Shown here piece after piece: positions 40,690 through 50,762 of a DNA stretch of 64,000 bases. Positions within the stretch are counted from its first letter, which is position 1, and each line of letters opens with the position of its first letter. The stretch comes from Blastomonas fulva (GTDB taxonomy: Bacteria > Pseudomonadota > Alphaproteobacteria > Sphingomonadales > Sphingomonadaceae). Below the pieces are notes generated by a model. That model was not told the DNA's origin. It saw only the letters and a program-made list of their open reading frames with translations, and made no database searches. The stretch spans positions 1,237,001 through 1,301,000 of the forward strand of contig NZ_CP020083.1 in assembly GCF_003431825.1 (NCBI RefSeq), written 5' to 3'. The translations under genes and the position numbers were made by a program.

Positions 40690-42822
40690 CTATTCCTCGT
40701 CGCGCAGCGCCGGGGCGACCCGTTCTTCCTGCGGCGTCGGCGGCGGACGGCGCACCGGGGGCCGGGGTTCGGCCTGACGGACCTGCGGCCGGTTGACGGG
40801 ATCACGGCCAAGCGCGCGATCTATGAAATTGTCATCCAGCCGCTCGGGCTGCTGCACCGGCGGCGGCGCGAACGGGTCGGGCTCGGCCGGGCCGCGGCCC
40901 GGATCGATCGGGTTGCCGTTCTCGTCGATGAAGATCACATCGTCGGGCGAGCCGAAATAGGCCTCGTCATCGGGCTCTAGCTGCCACTCGGGAAGCTTGA
41001 GCTCGGTATCGAACGGCTCGACCTTGCGCTTGGCGACCGCGACCTTCATGAATTGCGCGAACGCGCGCGCGGGCGCGGTGCCGCCCTGCAGCCCGCCGAC
41101 CGGGCGGGCATCGTCGCGGCCCATCCAGACGCCGGTGGTGATCCCGCTCGAAAAGCCAAGGAACCAGCCGTCCTTGTTGCTGTTGGTGGTGCCCGTCTTG
41201 CCCGCCACCGGCCGTCCGATCTGCGCGGCGCGCCCGGTGCCGACATTGACCGCGGTCTGCAGCAGGTCGGTCATCCCGGCGGTGACGTGCGGCGGTACGA
41301 GCACCTGGCTCATGTCGGATTCATGGCTGTAGAGCACCTCGCCATCGCTGGTGGTGACCTTGGTGATACCATAAGGCGAAATTGCAACCCCGCCCGAGCT
41401 GACCCCGGCAAAGGCGCGCACCATATCGATCACGCGGACCTCGGACGATCCCAGCACCATCGACGGCAAGGTCGTGATCGGCGTGGTGATGCCGAAGCGG
41501 CGCGCCATGTTGGCGATCGAGCTGGTGCCGACATCCTCGCCGATACGCGCGGCAACGGTGTTCTTGGAATAGGCAAAGGCGGTGCGCAGCGTGATATCGC
41601 CCGCATAGCTGCCGCCGCTGTTGCGCGGCGACCAGCCGCCGATGGTGATCGGCGCGTCGGTGACGATGTCTTCGGGCGTATAGCCCGCCTCCAGCGCGGA
41701 GAGATAGACGAACAGCTTCCACGCCGAACCCGGCTGGCGCAGCGCGCTGGTGGCGCGGTTGTAGTTGGAGGTGACGTAATCGGTGCCGCCGACCATCGCG
41801 CGCACCGCGCCATCACGGTCGAGCGAGACCAACGCGCCCTGCGCACCGCCCGGAACATTGGCCTGAATCGCCGCAGTGCCTGCGCGCTGCATGTTGAGAT
41901 CGAGCGTGGTCCACACCACGATCGGCTCGCCATTGTCCTCGATCAGCGTGTCGAGCTGGGGCAATGCCCAATCGGTGAAATAGCGCACCGAATTCTGGCC
42001 CTTTTCGGGCGCGAACTCGACGCCTTCAAGATCCGCCTCGGCGGCCTGGGCCGGGGTGATCGTGCCGACATCCCGCATCACCTGCAGCACCACGCCCGCT
42101 CGGCCCAGAGCAGCCTCGCTGTCGGCAGTGGGGGAATAGCGGGAGGGTGCCTTGACCAAGCCGGCGATGATCGCGGCCTCGGCGAGCGACAGCGTCTTGG
42201 CATCATGGTTGAAGAACTTGCGCGCCGCCGAATCCACGCCATAGGCGCCGCCGCCGAAATACACCTTGTTGAGGTACAGCTCGAGGATCTGGTCCTTGGA
42301 GAACTTGCGCTCCAGCGCCAGCGCGAGCACGCCTTCGCGGATCTTGCGGGTATAGGAACGGCTGTTGCTGAGGAAAACGTTGCGCGCGAGCTGCTGGGTG
42401 ATAGTCGATGTGGCCCGCACGCGGCCGCCGCCTGCGACCGAATTGTAGATCGCGCGGCCGATGCCGATCGGGTCGACGCCGGGGTGATAGGCGTAGCGGC
42501 GGTCCTCGACAGAGACCATCGCATCCTTCATCACCTGCGGAATGTCATCGATATCGAGCCATTCGCCGAAGCTTGGGCCCAGTTGCATGATCTCGGTGCC
42601 ATCGGCGGCCTTGACCAGGATCATCTGGCCGTTGGGAGAGGATTTCAGGTCCTGAAAGCTGGGCAGCGAACCCATCACGGTGACCACCGCGACGACAAGG
42701 CCGATCAGCCCGATCACCGCTGCTGCCGAGCCGATCTTGACGAAACGCCAGAACCACAGGCGCGGACCGCTTGCGGGCCTGGGCTTCGACGCGGCCCTGT
42801 CACCCTTGTCTTTCACCGCCAT
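40690..42822 (-). CDS. mrcA: Bifunctional penicillin-binding protein 1A (class A PBP)
   Basis: 710 aa; the ATG at 42822 is preferred to a TTG two codons upstream. A membrane anchor (AAVIGLIGLVVAVVTVMG) is followed by the GT51 glycosyltransferase domain, with the catalytic Glu in MVSVEDRRYAYHPGVD and ATSTITQQLARN. The transpeptidase domain has QPGSAWKLF (SxxK), AYSKNTV (SxN) and AGKTGTTNSNKD (KTG). It builds peptidoglycan glycan strands and cross-links them in the periplasm. The C-terminus is a long Pro/Arg-rich, probably disordered tail. Confidence 0.95.
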   Translation of the reverse strand: MAVKDKGDRAASKPRPASGPRLWFWRFVKIGSAAAVIGLIGLVVAVVTVMGSLPSFQDLKSSPNGQMILVKAADGTEIMQLGPSFGEWLDIDDIPQVMKDAMVSVEDRRYAYHPGVDPIGIGRAIYNSVAGGGRVRATSTITQQLARNVFLSNSRSYTRKIREGVLALALERKFSKDQILELYLNKVYFGGGAYGVDSAARKFFNHDAKTLSLAEAAIIAGLVKAPSRYSPTADSEAALGRAGVVLQVMRDVGTITPAQAAEADLEGVEFAPEKGQNSVRYFTDWALPQLDTLIEDNGEPIVVWTTLDLNMQRAGTAAIQANVPGGAQGALVSLDRDGAVRAMVGGTDYVTSNYNRATSALRQPGSAWKLFVYLSALEAGYTPEDIVTDAPITIGGWSPRNSGGSYAGDITLRTAFAYSKNTVAARIGEDVGTSSIANMARRFGITTPITTLPSMVLGSSEVRVIDMVRAFAGVSSGGVAISPYGITKVTTSDGEVLYSHESDMSQVLVPPHVTAGMTDLLQTAVNVGTGRAAQIGRPVAGKTGTTNSNKDGWFLGFSSGITTGVWMGRDDARPVGGLQGGTAPARAFAQFMKVAVAKRKVEPFDTELKLPEWQLEPDDEAYFGSPDDVIFIDENGNPIDPGRGPAEPDPFAPPPVQQPERLDDNFIDRALGRDPVNRPQVRQAEPRPPVRRPPPTPQEERVAPALRDEE

Positions 42823-42985
42823 GTGCAATCGGCCCCGATCATTGTGCCCAGCTCATTGTGCCAGGCTCATTATGCAACGCGCGCATCAGCCGCGCCGCAG
42901 CAAAGCGCCGCGTTTTGCAGCATCCGGCTTTCGCGTTGCTGAATATCGCGTCCAGTGCCATGCGCCAAGGCGTTTCGGTGGGGCC

Positions 42986-43618
42986 TCATGCCGTGCCCGG
43001 CCCGCCTGGCGCGTCGCCTGCCACATCGCCTGCAAGCGCCTGCGCCATTGCGAGTTCACGCGGCGTGTTGACGTTCATCAGCGCGCCTGGCTCCGGAAAC
43101 TCCACCGCGCGCGCGCCCAGCGCCTCGCCCAGGCGGCGCAGCGACCATTTTTCGGCGCAGACCTCTGCCGGAAGGGCTGCGATCACCGCGCGCGCATCCC
43201 ACAGCGCGAAGGCGGGCTGCCAGGCGCCAGGGCTGCCACCGCCGCCGTCGTCTGCGGCCATCGCCACCGGCGCAGATGCCGCGAGCCGTTCGACCAGATC
43301 GTCCGGAACGAAGGGCGCATCGACCGGCGCGGTGACGAACGCATGCACGTCGCGCGCCGCCAGATGCAGCGCCGCCGCGCGGATCGCGCCGACGGGTCCC
43401 GCTGGGCCTTCGGGGAGATCGGCGATCGCCTCGAGCCCGGTGCCATAATCATGCGGCGCTGACAGCAGCACCTGCCCCACCTGCCGCGACAATCGCCGCA
43501 CCACTCTGTCGATCATGCGTTCGCCGCCGATCAGCGCCAGCGCCTTGTCCTCGCCCTGCATGCGGCGCGACTGGCCGCCTGCCAGCACCACGGCGACCTG
43601 CGGCAGGGACATATCCAT
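42986..43618 (-). CDS. mobA: Molybdenum cofactor guanylyltransferase
   Basis: 210 aa. VAVVLAGGQSRRMQGEDKAL is the nucleotide-binding loop; VTAPVDAPFVPDDLVERL holds the metal Asp; the end has ALMNVNTPREL. It adds GMP to molybdopterin, giving the guanylated cofactor. A molybdenum hydroxylase lies 10 kb away at 53713-56016, though that class often uses the cytosine form. It is the last gene after hemC-hemD and the mitofilin-like gene, five bases after that gene's stop. Confidence 0.9.
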   Translation of the reverse strand: MDMSLPQVAVVLAGGQSRRMQGEDKALALIGGERMIDRVVRRLSRQVGQVLLSAPHDYGTGLEAIADLPEGPAGPVGAIRAAALHLAARDVHAFVTAPVDAPFVPDDLVERLAASAPVAMAADDGGGGSPGAWQPAFALWDARAVIAALPAEVCAEKWSLRRLGEALGARAVEFPEPGALMNVNTPRELAMAQALAGDVAGDAPGGPGTA

Positions 43619-43623
43619 CAGGC

Positions 43624-44538
43624 TCAGTTCGCAGGCGCCTTGGGGGCCAGCGGCGAGGGCTGCTCGATCGGCTGGCCAGCGGCATCGCGCAGGCCGCGAG
43701 GTTCGAGAATGGCAGCGCTTTCGATGATGTCGAGAGCGCGCCGCGCCTCGGCATAGATCCGCGCCTTGGCCAGCCAGTCGGCGGCCTTGTTGCTTCCGGG
43801 CAGCCGCTCGATCTCGGCGAGTGCAGCCTCGACCCGCCCGGCCTCCAGATAGCGCTTGGCGCGCTGCAGCCGCTGCGAGGGGGTCTGCGACACGCTGCCC
43901 TGCTGCTCGACGACGAACAGCTCGCTCGCCTCGCGCTGCAGCGCATCGAAAAAGCCTTCATTGGCGGCGCGACCCGAGACGATCGAGGGGCCGATCTCCT
44001 CAAGCTGCGCGCGCAATTGGTCCATGGTGACGGGGTTGCGCGCGGCGCGCACGATGGTGGCGACCGCATTGGGCTGTGCTGCGCCGAAACGCAGCTGCAG
44101 CTGGCCTTCGAGATAGCCCAGCGCCGAGGCGCGGTCGAGCGCGCGGCGCGCGGCAAAGGCGATCAGCAGCCCCTCGGCGCGCCCGGCATTGCCCGATGCC
44201 TCCTGCGCCTGAACATTGATCAGCGACAGCCGGTTCTCGAGCTCTGCCACCCGCACATCGAGCGCACGCGGCGAAACCGGGCCCCCGAGCATGCCGCCTG
44301 TCATCGCAGGCGGCGGACCGCCGGCGCCGGGACCTGCCGGATCTGCGGTAATGACATTGCGGTCGAGCGCGGTCTGCGCAGGCGTTGCAGGCGTTTCGGT
44401 GAACCAGCCCGAGCGGGTGATCAGCCAGCCCGACAGCGTCGCTCCGCCGACAAAGGCAAGCGCCAGCAGGATCAGCAGCGTCCTGCCGCTGGCGCCTTGC
44501 GAAGGGCGGCCCGGGCGGGGGGTCTCGGGGTTCATCAT
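43624..44538 (-). CDS. Mitofilin-like membrane protein linked to haem genes (COG4223 type)
   Basis: 304 aa. The ATG at 44538 overlaps the hemD stop (ATGA). One membrane helix near the N-terminus (TLLILLALAFVGGATLSGWL), a Pro/Gly-rich linker, then a helical/coiled-coil periplasmic region (VAELENRLSLINVQAQEASG... RLQRAKRYLEAGRVEAAL). Related alphaproteobacterial proteins encoded next to hemD are homologues of the mitochondrial Mic60/mitofilin C-terminal domain and shape inner membranes. That role is inferred from family and place. Confidence 0.72.
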   Translation of the reverse strand: MMNPETPRPGRPSQGASGRTLLILLALAFVGGATLSGWLITRSGWFTETPATPAQTALDRNVITADPAGPGAGGPPPAMTGGMLGGPVSPRALDVRVAELENRLSLINVQAQEASGNAGRAEGLLIAFAARRALDRASALGYLEGQLQLRFGAAQPNAVATIVRAARNPVTMDQLRAQLEEIGPSIVSGRAANEGFFDALQREASELFVVEQQGSVSQTPSQRLQRAKRYLEAGRVEAALAEIERLPGSNKAADWLAKARIYAEARRALDIIESAAILEPRGLRDAAGQPIEQPSPLAPKAPAN

Positions 44539-45248
44539 GTCTCCGGTTGGTGATTGGGTGCGGCATGCTGGCACAGGGCGTCCGCCACGTCCAGCAAAGC
44601 ACGGTCGTCGGTCGAGGCCGCGACGCGCACCGCAGCCCAGCCGGACCCCGCCGCATCGACCAACGCAGGCGCGAACAGGGCGAGGCTGATCCGCCCGCGA
44701 TCCAGCCCGGCGGAATCGACCAGGGCGGCAAAGTGCGAGGCCGCGCGCGCCGAATGCAGCAGCACCACGCAGGGGTTGGCCAGCGCATCTGCCAACGCAG
44801 GGGGCATCGGCAGCGCGCGCGACCGATAGACGATGCGGGTGTCGATCGCGAGGCGGCTGTCGGGAAGATCGACGCGGTCTTCGCCCGCCAGCCGCAGGAT
44901 GTGCAGATGGCCGTCCTCGACCAGCATCGGCAGCAGGGCGGAGAGACCACCCTGCCCCTGGCCGCGCACCCGGAAGCCGAGGTCCAGCGCCATCCGCGCG
45001 GTCTTGCCGCCCACCGCATAGACGGGCAGGTCCTTGAGGTCCGCGAGCGCCGGGCCGCCATGGCGAAAGACATTGGCGCTGCCCACCAGCAGAGCGTCAT
45101 AGGCGGACGGATCGACGGGGCTCCAGGCGACCTGCTCGATGACGAACAGCGGCGTCACCAGCGGATCGTGCCCCGCGGCGCGCAGCGCCTGCGCGGTCGC
45201 GGTGGCGCCGGGCTGAGGCCGCAGCACGATGATGCGCGCGCCCGCCAT
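44535..45248 (-). CDS. hemD: Uroporphyrinogen-III synthase
   Basis: 237 aa. Two-lobed HemD fold: IIVLRPQPGATATAQALRAA at the start, YDALLVGSANVFRHGG, PVYAVGGKTARMALDLGF and VVLLHSARAASHFAALV in the second lobe. HemD is poorly conserved, but these landmarks and its one-base overlap (TGATG) with hemC settle the call. It cyclises hydroxymethylbilane with inversion of ring D. Confidence 0.9.
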   Translation of the reverse strand: MAGARIIVLRPQPGATATAQALRAAGHDPLVTPLFVIEQVAWSPVDPSAYDALLVGSANVFRHGGPALADLKDLPVYAVGGKTARMALDLGFRVRGQGQGGLSALLPMLVEDGHLHILRLAGEDRVDLPDSRLAIDTRIVYRSRALPMPPALADALANPCVVLLHSARAASHFAALVDSAGLDRGRISLALFAPALVDAAGSGWAAVRVAASTDDRALLDVADALCQHAAPNHQPET

Positions 45249-46240
45249 CAGCCCGGATGGAACAGCCGCGTGATCGTCTCGGGGGCCTGGGCCAGCAGAT
45301 CGGCGGCCAGCCGCGCCGGTGCGCCAGGATCGTTCGCCGCAAAGCGGATGTCGCCCGCGACATGCTGCGCGCCGTCTTCGGAATAGAGCACCGCGCGCAG
45401 ATGGATCGTGGTGCCCGAATTCCGCGCCAGTGCAGCGATCGCCGAGTGGCAGTCGCCGCCCAATGCCTCGAGCAGGGCGCGTTCCGCCATCACGCAGGCC
45501 GAGGTCGGGGCATCGTCGATCCCGCCGATCAGCGCGCGCATGGCCGCATCATCCCGGCGCACTTCGATCCCCACCGCGCCTTGCGAGGGGGCAGGCAGCC
45601 AGCTGTCGCTGTCCAGCCGCACCGAGGCGATCCCCGGCAGCGTCTCGCCCAGCCGGTCGAGCCCGGCGGCGGCGAGCAGCGTCGCATCGGCCTCTCCGGC
45701 CTGCAGCTTGCCGATGCGGGTGGCGACATTGCCGCGGAACAGCACCGGCACGATATCGGGGCGAAGGCTACGAATCTGCGCGGAGCGGCGCGGCGAGCTG
45801 GTGCCGAAGCGCGCGCCGTGCGGCAGCGCATCGATGCTCGCAGCGCCCAGCAGGACATCGCGGACATCCGCGCGCGGCAGCATCGCGGCGAGCACGAAAG
45901 CTTCGGGGCGGATGGTCTCGACATCCTTCATCGAATGCACCGAAAGGTCGATCGTACCGCCGCCCAGCGACCAGTCGAGCTCGCGCGTCCACAGCGCCTT
46001 GCCGCCGACATCGGCAAGCGGGCGGTCGGTGATCCGGTCGCCGCTCGCCACCACCGGCGACAGCTCGACCTGATCTTCGGCCAGCCCCCAGCGCGCGCGC
46101 AGCGCGGCGGCGGTCATGTGTGCCTGCGCCATCGCCAGCGGCGATGCGCGGGTGCCCAGCCGGATGGGCCGGTCGGCGAGGATTTCGGCTATGCCTTCGG
46201 GCAGGTCGGCGCGGGCGCCGGGGTGCAATGTCTCTCCCAT
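45248..46240 (-). CDS. hemC: Porphobilinogen deaminase (hydroxymethylbilane synthase)
   Basis: 330 aa. The ATG at 46240 is chosen; a longer frame reaches back over the tsaD start. RLGTRASPLAMAQA opens domain 1, LSVHSMKDVETIRP has the catalytic Asp region, GTSSPRRSAQI holds the cofactor Arg/Ser cluster and LGGDCHSAIAALA carries the Cys that binds the dipyrromethane cofactor. It joins four porphobilinogens. Divergent from tsaD across 41 bp. Confidence 0.96.
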   Translation of the reverse strand: MGETLHPGARADLPEGIAEILADRPIRLGTRASPLAMAQAHMTAAALRARWGLAEDQVELSPVVASGDRITDRPLADVGGKALWTRELDWSLGGGTIDLSVHSMKDVETIRPEAFVLAAMLPRADVRDVLLGAASIDALPHGARFGTSSPRRSAQIRSLRPDIVPVLFRGNVATRIGKLQAGEADATLLAAAGLDRLGETLPGIASVRLDSDSWLPAPSQGAVGIEVRRDDAAMRALIGGIDDAPTSACVMAERALLEALGGDCHSAIAALARNSGTTIHLRAVLYSEDGAQHVAGDIRFAANDPGAPARLAADLLAQAPETITRLFHPG

Positions 46241-46281
46241 GCACCTTGTGCTAGCGGCCAATAGCGATAAGGGAAAGCCCC

Positions 46282-47328
46282 ATGGCAATCATCCTCGGCA
46301 TCGAATCAAGCTGCGATGAAAGCGCGGCCGCGCTGATCGGGTCCGATCGCAGCATCCTGGCGCACCGGCTGGCGGGGCAGGAAGACGCGCACCGTCCCTA
46401 TGGCGGCGTGGTCCCCGAGATCGCCGCGCGCGCGCATGTCCAGATCCTCACCCCGCTGATTCAGGCCGCGCTCGACGATGCCGGGCTCACCCTCGACGAT
46501 GTCGATGCGGTCGCCGCGACCGCAGGCCCCGGGCTGATCGGCGGCGTGATGGTCGGGCTGGTCACCGCCAAGGCGCTGGCGATGGCGGCGGGCAAGCCGC
46601 TGATCGCGGTCAACCATCTCGAGGGCCATGCGCTCTCGCCAAGGCTCGCCGATGCATCGCTCGAATTTCCCTATCTGCTGCTGCTCGTCTCGGGCGGGCA
46701 TTGCCAGATCCTGCGGGTCGATGGCGTGGGCCAGTACCGCAGGCTGGCGACGACGATCGATGATGCCGCAGGCGAGGCATTCGACAAGACCGCCAAGATC
46801 CTGGGGCTGGGCTATCCCGGCGGGCCAAAGGTCGAGGCGCTGGCGAAGACCGGCGATGCGCGGGCGGTACCGCTGCCCCGGCCATTGCTGGGCAGCGCCG
46901 AGCCGCATTTCTCGTTCGCAGGCCTCAAGAGCGCGGTGCTGCGCGCGGCGCAAAGCGGGAGCCATAGGCCCGAGGATATCGCCGCAAGCTTTCAGGCGGC
47001 GGTGGTCGATTGCCTGATCGACAGGCTCGAAAAGGCTCTGTCCGGCTCTGCCGACGAGGGAGAAAGCCCCCGAACCCTTGTCGTCGCAGGCGGGGTCGCG
47101 GCGAACGGCGCGATCCGCTCGGCGCTCGAGGCGCTCGCCAACCGCCACGATATGGGCTTTGTCGCCCCGCCTCTGTGGCTTTGCACCGACAATGCGGCGA
47201 TGATCGGCTGGGCGGGAGCAGAACGCTTCGCTTTGGGGCTGACCGATCCGCTGGATATCGCCGCGCGCCCGCGCTGGCCGCTCGACCCACAGGCAGAAGC
47301 GGCGCGCGGCGCAGGAGTGAAGGCATGA
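46282..47328 (+). CDS. tsaD: tRNA N6-adenosine threonylcarbamoyltransferase
   Basis: 348 aa. ASKHA fold: [32 protein letters not shown] with a metal His, [19 protein letters not shown]-type motif ([11 protein letters not shown]), LLLVSGGHC and [12 protein letters not shown]. Completes the t6A modification of ANN-decoding tRNAs. Divergent from hemC; ATGA overlap with gpsA. Confidence 0.97.
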   Translation: MAIILGIESSCDESAAALIGSDRSILAHRLAGQEDAHRPYGGVVPEIAARAHVQILTPLIQAALDDAGLTLDDVDAVAATAGPGLIGGVMVGLVTAKALAMAAGKPLIAVNHLEGHALSPRLADASLEFPYLLLLVSGGHCQILRVDGVGQYRRLATTIDDAAGEAFDKTAKILGLGYPGGPKVEALAKTGDARAVPLPRPLLGSAEPHFSFAGLKSAVLRAAQSGSHRPEDIAASFQAAVVDCLIDRLEKALSGSADEGESPRTLVVAGGVAANGAIRSALEALANRHDMGFVAPPLWLCTDNAAMIGWAGAERFALGLTDPLDIAARPRWPLDPQAEAARGAGVKA

Positions 47329-48314
47329 GCGACACCAAACCAACGGTCGGCGTGATCGGCGGCGGCGCCTGGGGCACTGCGCTGGCGCAGATGCTGGCGA
47401 GCGATGGCCGCGAGGTGCTGCTCTGGGCGTTCGAACCCGCGGTGGTCGAGGAGATCAACGCGCAGCACCGCAACAGCGCGTATCTCACCGGGATCGATCT
47501 TAACCCCGCGATCCGGGCCAGCACCGATCTGGCTGATCTGGCCGGTTGCGCGCTGCTGCTGGTGGTGACCCCCGCGCAGCACATGCGCCACGTGCTTGCC
47601 GCGTTGCCGCCCGGCACCGCCGATCTGGTGCTGTGCTGCAAGGGCATCGAGGAGGCGAGTGGCGACCTGATGGTCGATGCCGCGCGCGCCGCGGCTCCGG
47701 GACGCCCGCTTAGCGTACTGTCGGGCCCGACTTTCGCGCATGAGGTCGCGCGCGGCCAGCCCACCGCGGTGACGCTGGCATGCGAGGATCACGCGCAATG
47801 GGAGCGGATCGCGCCGCAGATCGCGCGCCCCGCCTTCCGGCCCTATTTCACCACCGACATCACCGGCGCCGAAATCGGCGGTGCGGTCAAGAATGTGCTC
47901 GCGATCGCGTGCGGCGTGGTCGAGGGGCTGGGGCTGGGCCAGAACGCCCGTGCCGCACTGATCGCGCGCGGTTTTGCCGAGATGACGCGGTTCGGCCTGG
48001 CCTGCGGGGCGCAGGCGGAGACGCTGTCGGGCCTGTCTGGGCTGGGCGATCTGGTGCTGACCTGCTCGTCGGTGAGCTCGCGCAATTTCTCGCTGGGCAA
48101 GGCACTGGGCGAGGGTCGTAACGCCGCCGAGATTCTCGCCGACCGCGCAACCGTGGCCGAAGGCGCCTTCACCGCGCCGGTGCTGCAGCGCGTGGCGCGC
48201 GACCGGGGCGTCGCGATGCCGATCGTCGACACGGTTTGTGCATTGCTGACAGGCGACGTCGCAGCGGGCGCTGCGGTGGCGGCGCTGCTGGCGAGGCCGC
48301 TGACAGCGGAATAG
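47325..48314 (+). CDS. gpsA: Glycerol-3-phosphate dehydrogenase [NAD(P)+]
   Basis: 329 aa. The ATG at 47325 overlaps the tsaD stop; ggag lies upstream. [18 protein letters not shown] is the cofactor site; [20 protein letters not shown] is a family signature; [20 protein letters not shown] holds the catalytic Lys. It makes sn-glycerol-3-phosphate for phospholipids in the cytosol. Confidence 0.97.
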   Translation: MSDTKPTVGVIGGGAWGTALAQMLASDGREVLLWAFEPAVVEEINAQHRNSAYLTGIDLNPAIRASTDLADLAGCALLLVVTPAQHMRHVLAALPPGTADLVLCCKGIEEASGDLMVDAARAAAPGRPLSVLSGPTFAHEVARGQPTAVTLACEDHAQWERIAPQIARPAFRPYFTTDITGAEIGGAVKNVLAIACGVVEGLGLGQNARAALIARGFAEMTRFGLACGAQAETLSGLSGLGDLVLTCSSVSSRNFSLGKALGEGRNAAEILADRATVAEGAFTAPVLQRVARDRGVAMPIVDTVCALLTGDVAAGAAVAALLARPLTAE

Positions 48315-48345
48315 ACGCCCCCTCTCGTCTGTGCCTCCCTACCCC

Positions 48346-48543
48346 GCTCAGTCTGAGCCTGTCGAAGGCCATTCAATCTGTTCGCGTAACCAAACATGTC
48401 ATCCTGAACTTGTTTCAGGACCCATTGTGCGTTTCTGCGAAGTGGGCAGCGAGCCGTGAAATGGGCCCTGAAACAAGTTCAGGGTGACGGACTTTGACAG
48501 CCGGGGCAAACGGCGCGCGGCCTTCGACAGGCTCAGGCTAAGC
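48346..48543. repeat. Nested inverted repeat after gpsA (REPIN-like)
   Basis: Outer arms 48346-48370 and 48519-48543 (core gagcctgtcgaaggcc) enclose inner arms 48398-48425 and 48461-48488 (core ctgaacttgtttcagg), each pair differing at about two positions. It lies between the 3' ends of gpsA and the convergent epimerase gene and could end transcription from both sides. Confidence 0.88.
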
Positions 48544-48565
48544 GGCTGATGGTGAAGGGTCGTTA

Positions 48566-49366
48566 TCACTCCCCCGCCAGTATCCCCGCCAACCCGGCCT
48601 CGTAATCCGGATAGCGCAACTCCCAGCCCAGCAACCGTTTCGCCTTGCCGTTCGCCACCCGGCGGTTCTCGGCGTAGAAGCCAAGCGCCATCGGCGACAG
48701 GTTCGCCTCCTCCAGCGTCTGCAGCGGCGGCGGCGGCATGTCGAGCAGGCGGCACGCCGCCTCGATCACCAGATTCTGCGAACAGGGCAGGTCGTCGGCG
48801 AGATTGTACACCCCCGCCGGGCCTGCAAACGATGCGATCACCCCGCCTGCGATATCGTCGACATGCACCCGGCTGAACACCTGACCGGGCATCGCGATTC
48901 GCTTGGCCCCGCCATCGCGCACCCGGTCGAGCGCGCTGCGCCCGGGGCCATAGATCCCCGGCAGCCGCAGCACATGGACACGCGAGTCGAGTGCCTGCCA
49001 GTCGAGATCGGCTTGGGTGCGCGCGTTGCGCCTGCCGGTGCCGACAGCCGAGCCTTCATCCACCCACGCCCCGCGCGCATCGCCATAGACACCGGTCGAG
49101 GACAGATAGCCGATCCAGCGCGCGGGCGCGGCGCGCAGCGCATCGGCATAAGCGGCGAGCACCGGGTCAGTGCTGCTGGCGCGATCGGGCGGAACGCTCG
49201 AGAGGATGTGGCTCGCGCCTGCCAGCGCGGCGTGGCCGGCAGCGCTGTCGGCAAAATCGGTGTCGCCCGCACGGCCCGTGCCCTGCACCTGCCAGCCCTG
49301 GGCGCGCAGCCGCTGCGCAAGGATCGAGGCGGTATAGCCCATGCCGAAGATGAAAAGCCTGCTCAT
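48566..49366 (-). CDS. NAD-dependent epimerase/dehydratase-like SDR (YeeZ-like)
   Basis: 266 aa. The ATG at 49366 places LFIFGMGYTASILAQRL, a slightly altered nucleotide-binding loop, at the start. WIGYLSSTGVYGDARGAWVD contains the Ser and Tyr of the SDR active site, and RLPGIYGPGRSALDRV follows. The usual Tyr-x3-Lys is not clear, so the catalytic role is uncertain; YeeZ-type proteins have no firmly known substrate. Confidence 0.75.
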   Translation of the reverse strand: MSRLFIFGMGYTASILAQRLRAQGWQVQGTGRAGDTDFADSAAGHAALAGASHILSSVPPDRASSTDPVLAAYADALRAAPARWIGYLSSTGVYGDARGAWVDEGSAVGTGRRNARTQADLDWQALDSRVHVLRLPGIYGPGRSALDRVRDGGAKRIAMPGQVFSRVHVDDIAGGVIASFAGPAGVYNLADDLPCSQNLVIEAACRLLDMPPPPLQTLEEANLSPMALGFYAENRRVANGKAKRLLGWELRYPDYEAGLAGILAGE

Positions 49367-49425
49367 GGCGCGCGACCCTAATGCCGTGGCAGCGGCTGAC
49401 AAGCGTTTGCGGGAGTTTGCGACCG

Positions 49426-49833
49426 TCAGGCCAGCCGGGTTTCGCGCTCGATCGGGCGGGGGCGGTGGTTGTCATCGAGCGCGACAAAGGTGAACAGGCC
49501 GCTGGTCACGCGCACCTCCTGCTCGCCGCGGTCACGGGTCGCGATGACATCCAGCCGGATCGCAATCGAGGTGCGGCCCACCCGCTCGACCTCGGCATAG
49601 ACCGAGATGATATCGCGCAACAGGATGGGGGCAAGGAACTGCATCGCCTCGATAGCGACAGTGGCGCAAGGCCCCTGAACCTCGCGGCTGGCGACGATTC
49701 CGCCTGCGATATCCATCTGCGCCAGCACCCAGCCGCCGAAGATATGGCCATTGGAATTGATGTCCGCAGGCGCGGGCACCACCCGCAGCACGGGATCGCG
49801 ACACTCGGTCAGGCGATCGGTGGTCTCAGTCAT
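49426..49833 (-). CDS. Acyl-CoA thioesterase, YciA-like hotdog protein
   Basis: 135 aa. The ATG at 49833 has a G-rich ribosome site; an earlier ATG at 49878 would overlap the neighbouring gene. DINSNGHIFGGWVLAQMD is the hotdog active-site loop and central helix with the conserved Asp, and AIEAMQFLAPILLRDIISVY the following strands. Hydrolyses acyl-CoA to free acid and CoA; chain preference not evident. Confidence 0.88.
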   Translation of the reverse strand: MTETTDRLTECRDPVLRVVPAPADINSNGHIFGGWVLAQMDIAGGIVASREVQGPCATVAIEAMQFLAPILLRDIISVYAEVERVGRTSIAIRLDVIATRDRGEQEVRVTSGLFTFVALDDNHRPRPIERETRLA

Positions 49834-49874
49834 GGAATTGCCCCCCGGTTGGCACCCGGCACTCCGGCCCCCGG

Positions 49875-50165
49875 TCACGGAGACTCGGGATCGAGCGCGT
49901 CGTCTATCGATTCGTCATGGCCGGTGCCGCTGGAAAGGAACACCAGCCCCATCAGCGCCGCGGTCAGCAACATCGTGAAGCCTATGCCCAGCGCCGCAGC
50001 GATGTACATGTGGATCGAGACCGTTCCGTGCAGCATGAACAGCACGCCCAATATGCTCACCACCGCCAACGCCGTGGCCGCCGCCATCCAGCCCATCACC
50101 CGCCAGTAGCGGCGCCAGGCAAAGCGGGCATATTCGGGATCATCGAGATTGGAAAAGCGGGGCAT
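49875..50165 (-). CDS. Small two-helix membrane protein, function unknown
   Basis: 96 aa. The ATG at 50165 gives a basic/aromatic cytosolic head (MPRFSNLDDPEYARFAWRRY) and two membrane helices (ATALAVVSILGVLFML; AAALGIGFTMLLTAALMGLV), then an acidic tail. Likely an inner-membrane protein of the kind common in sphingomonads. Co-directed with the thioesterase. No known domain recognised. Confidence 0.65.
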   Translation of the reverse strand: MPRFSNLDDPEYARFAWRRYWRVMGWMAAATALAVVSILGVLFMLHGTVSIHMYIAAALGIGFTMLLTAALMGLVFLSSGTGHDESIDDALDPESP

Positions 50166-50306
50166 GGAAGGGGATATAGGTCGAGATGCCTTTTCTTTCC
50201 AAGCATTTCGTGGGACCATCGCTCTGCTTGAGTCGCCATGGCGGACCTCGTTGCATTGCCGCCTTTGTCAGAGGGACCGGGCGTAACGCTTAGGAGGGCG
50301 CATGTC

Positions 50307-50735
50307 ATGACCATTGCCAATATTCTGTCCGGGCGCGATGGCGCGGTCCACCAATGCACCTGCAATGCCACCGTGCGCGATGCGGCCAACCTGCTCGCGG
50401 AAAAGCGCATCGGCGCGCTGCCGATCGTGCGCGACGGCGAGGTGGTCGGCATCTTCTCCGAGCGCGATCTGGTCTACCGGCTGCATTCGGACGGCCCCGA
50501 TATTCTCGATCAGCCGGTCGAAAAGGCGATGACCGCGCCCGCGATCACCGTTGCCCCCGACACTGCGGTGATGTCCGCGCTCTCGCTGATGACGCGCAGG
50601 CGGATCCGCCATCTGCCGGTGGTCGAAGGCACGACTTTGATCGGCTTCGTCTCGATCGGCGATCTGGTGAAGTACCGCATCGACAAGATCGAAAGCGAGG
50701 CCGCGGCGCTGAGGGATTACATCCAGAGCGTTTGA
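50307..50735 (+). CDS. CBS-domain pair protein
   Basis: 142 aa. The ATG at 50307 is preceded by aggagg. Two CBS motifs: TVRDAANLLAEKRIGALPIV with VGIFSERDLVYRL, and TAVMSALSLMTRRRIRHLPV with LIGFVSIGDLVKYRI. Stand-alone CBS pairs bind adenine nucleotides and regulate a partner. No partner is evident nearby. Confidence 0.88.
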   Translation: MTIANILSGRDGAVHQCTCNATVRDAANLLAEKRIGALPIVRDGEVVGIFSERDLVYRLHSDGPDILDQPVEKAMTAPAITVAPDTAVMSALSLMTRRRIRHLPVVEGTTLIGFVSIGDLVKYRIDKIESEAAALRDYIQSV

Positions 50736-50762
50736 GGGCGGCTGTTCTCCAGTTTTTTGCCC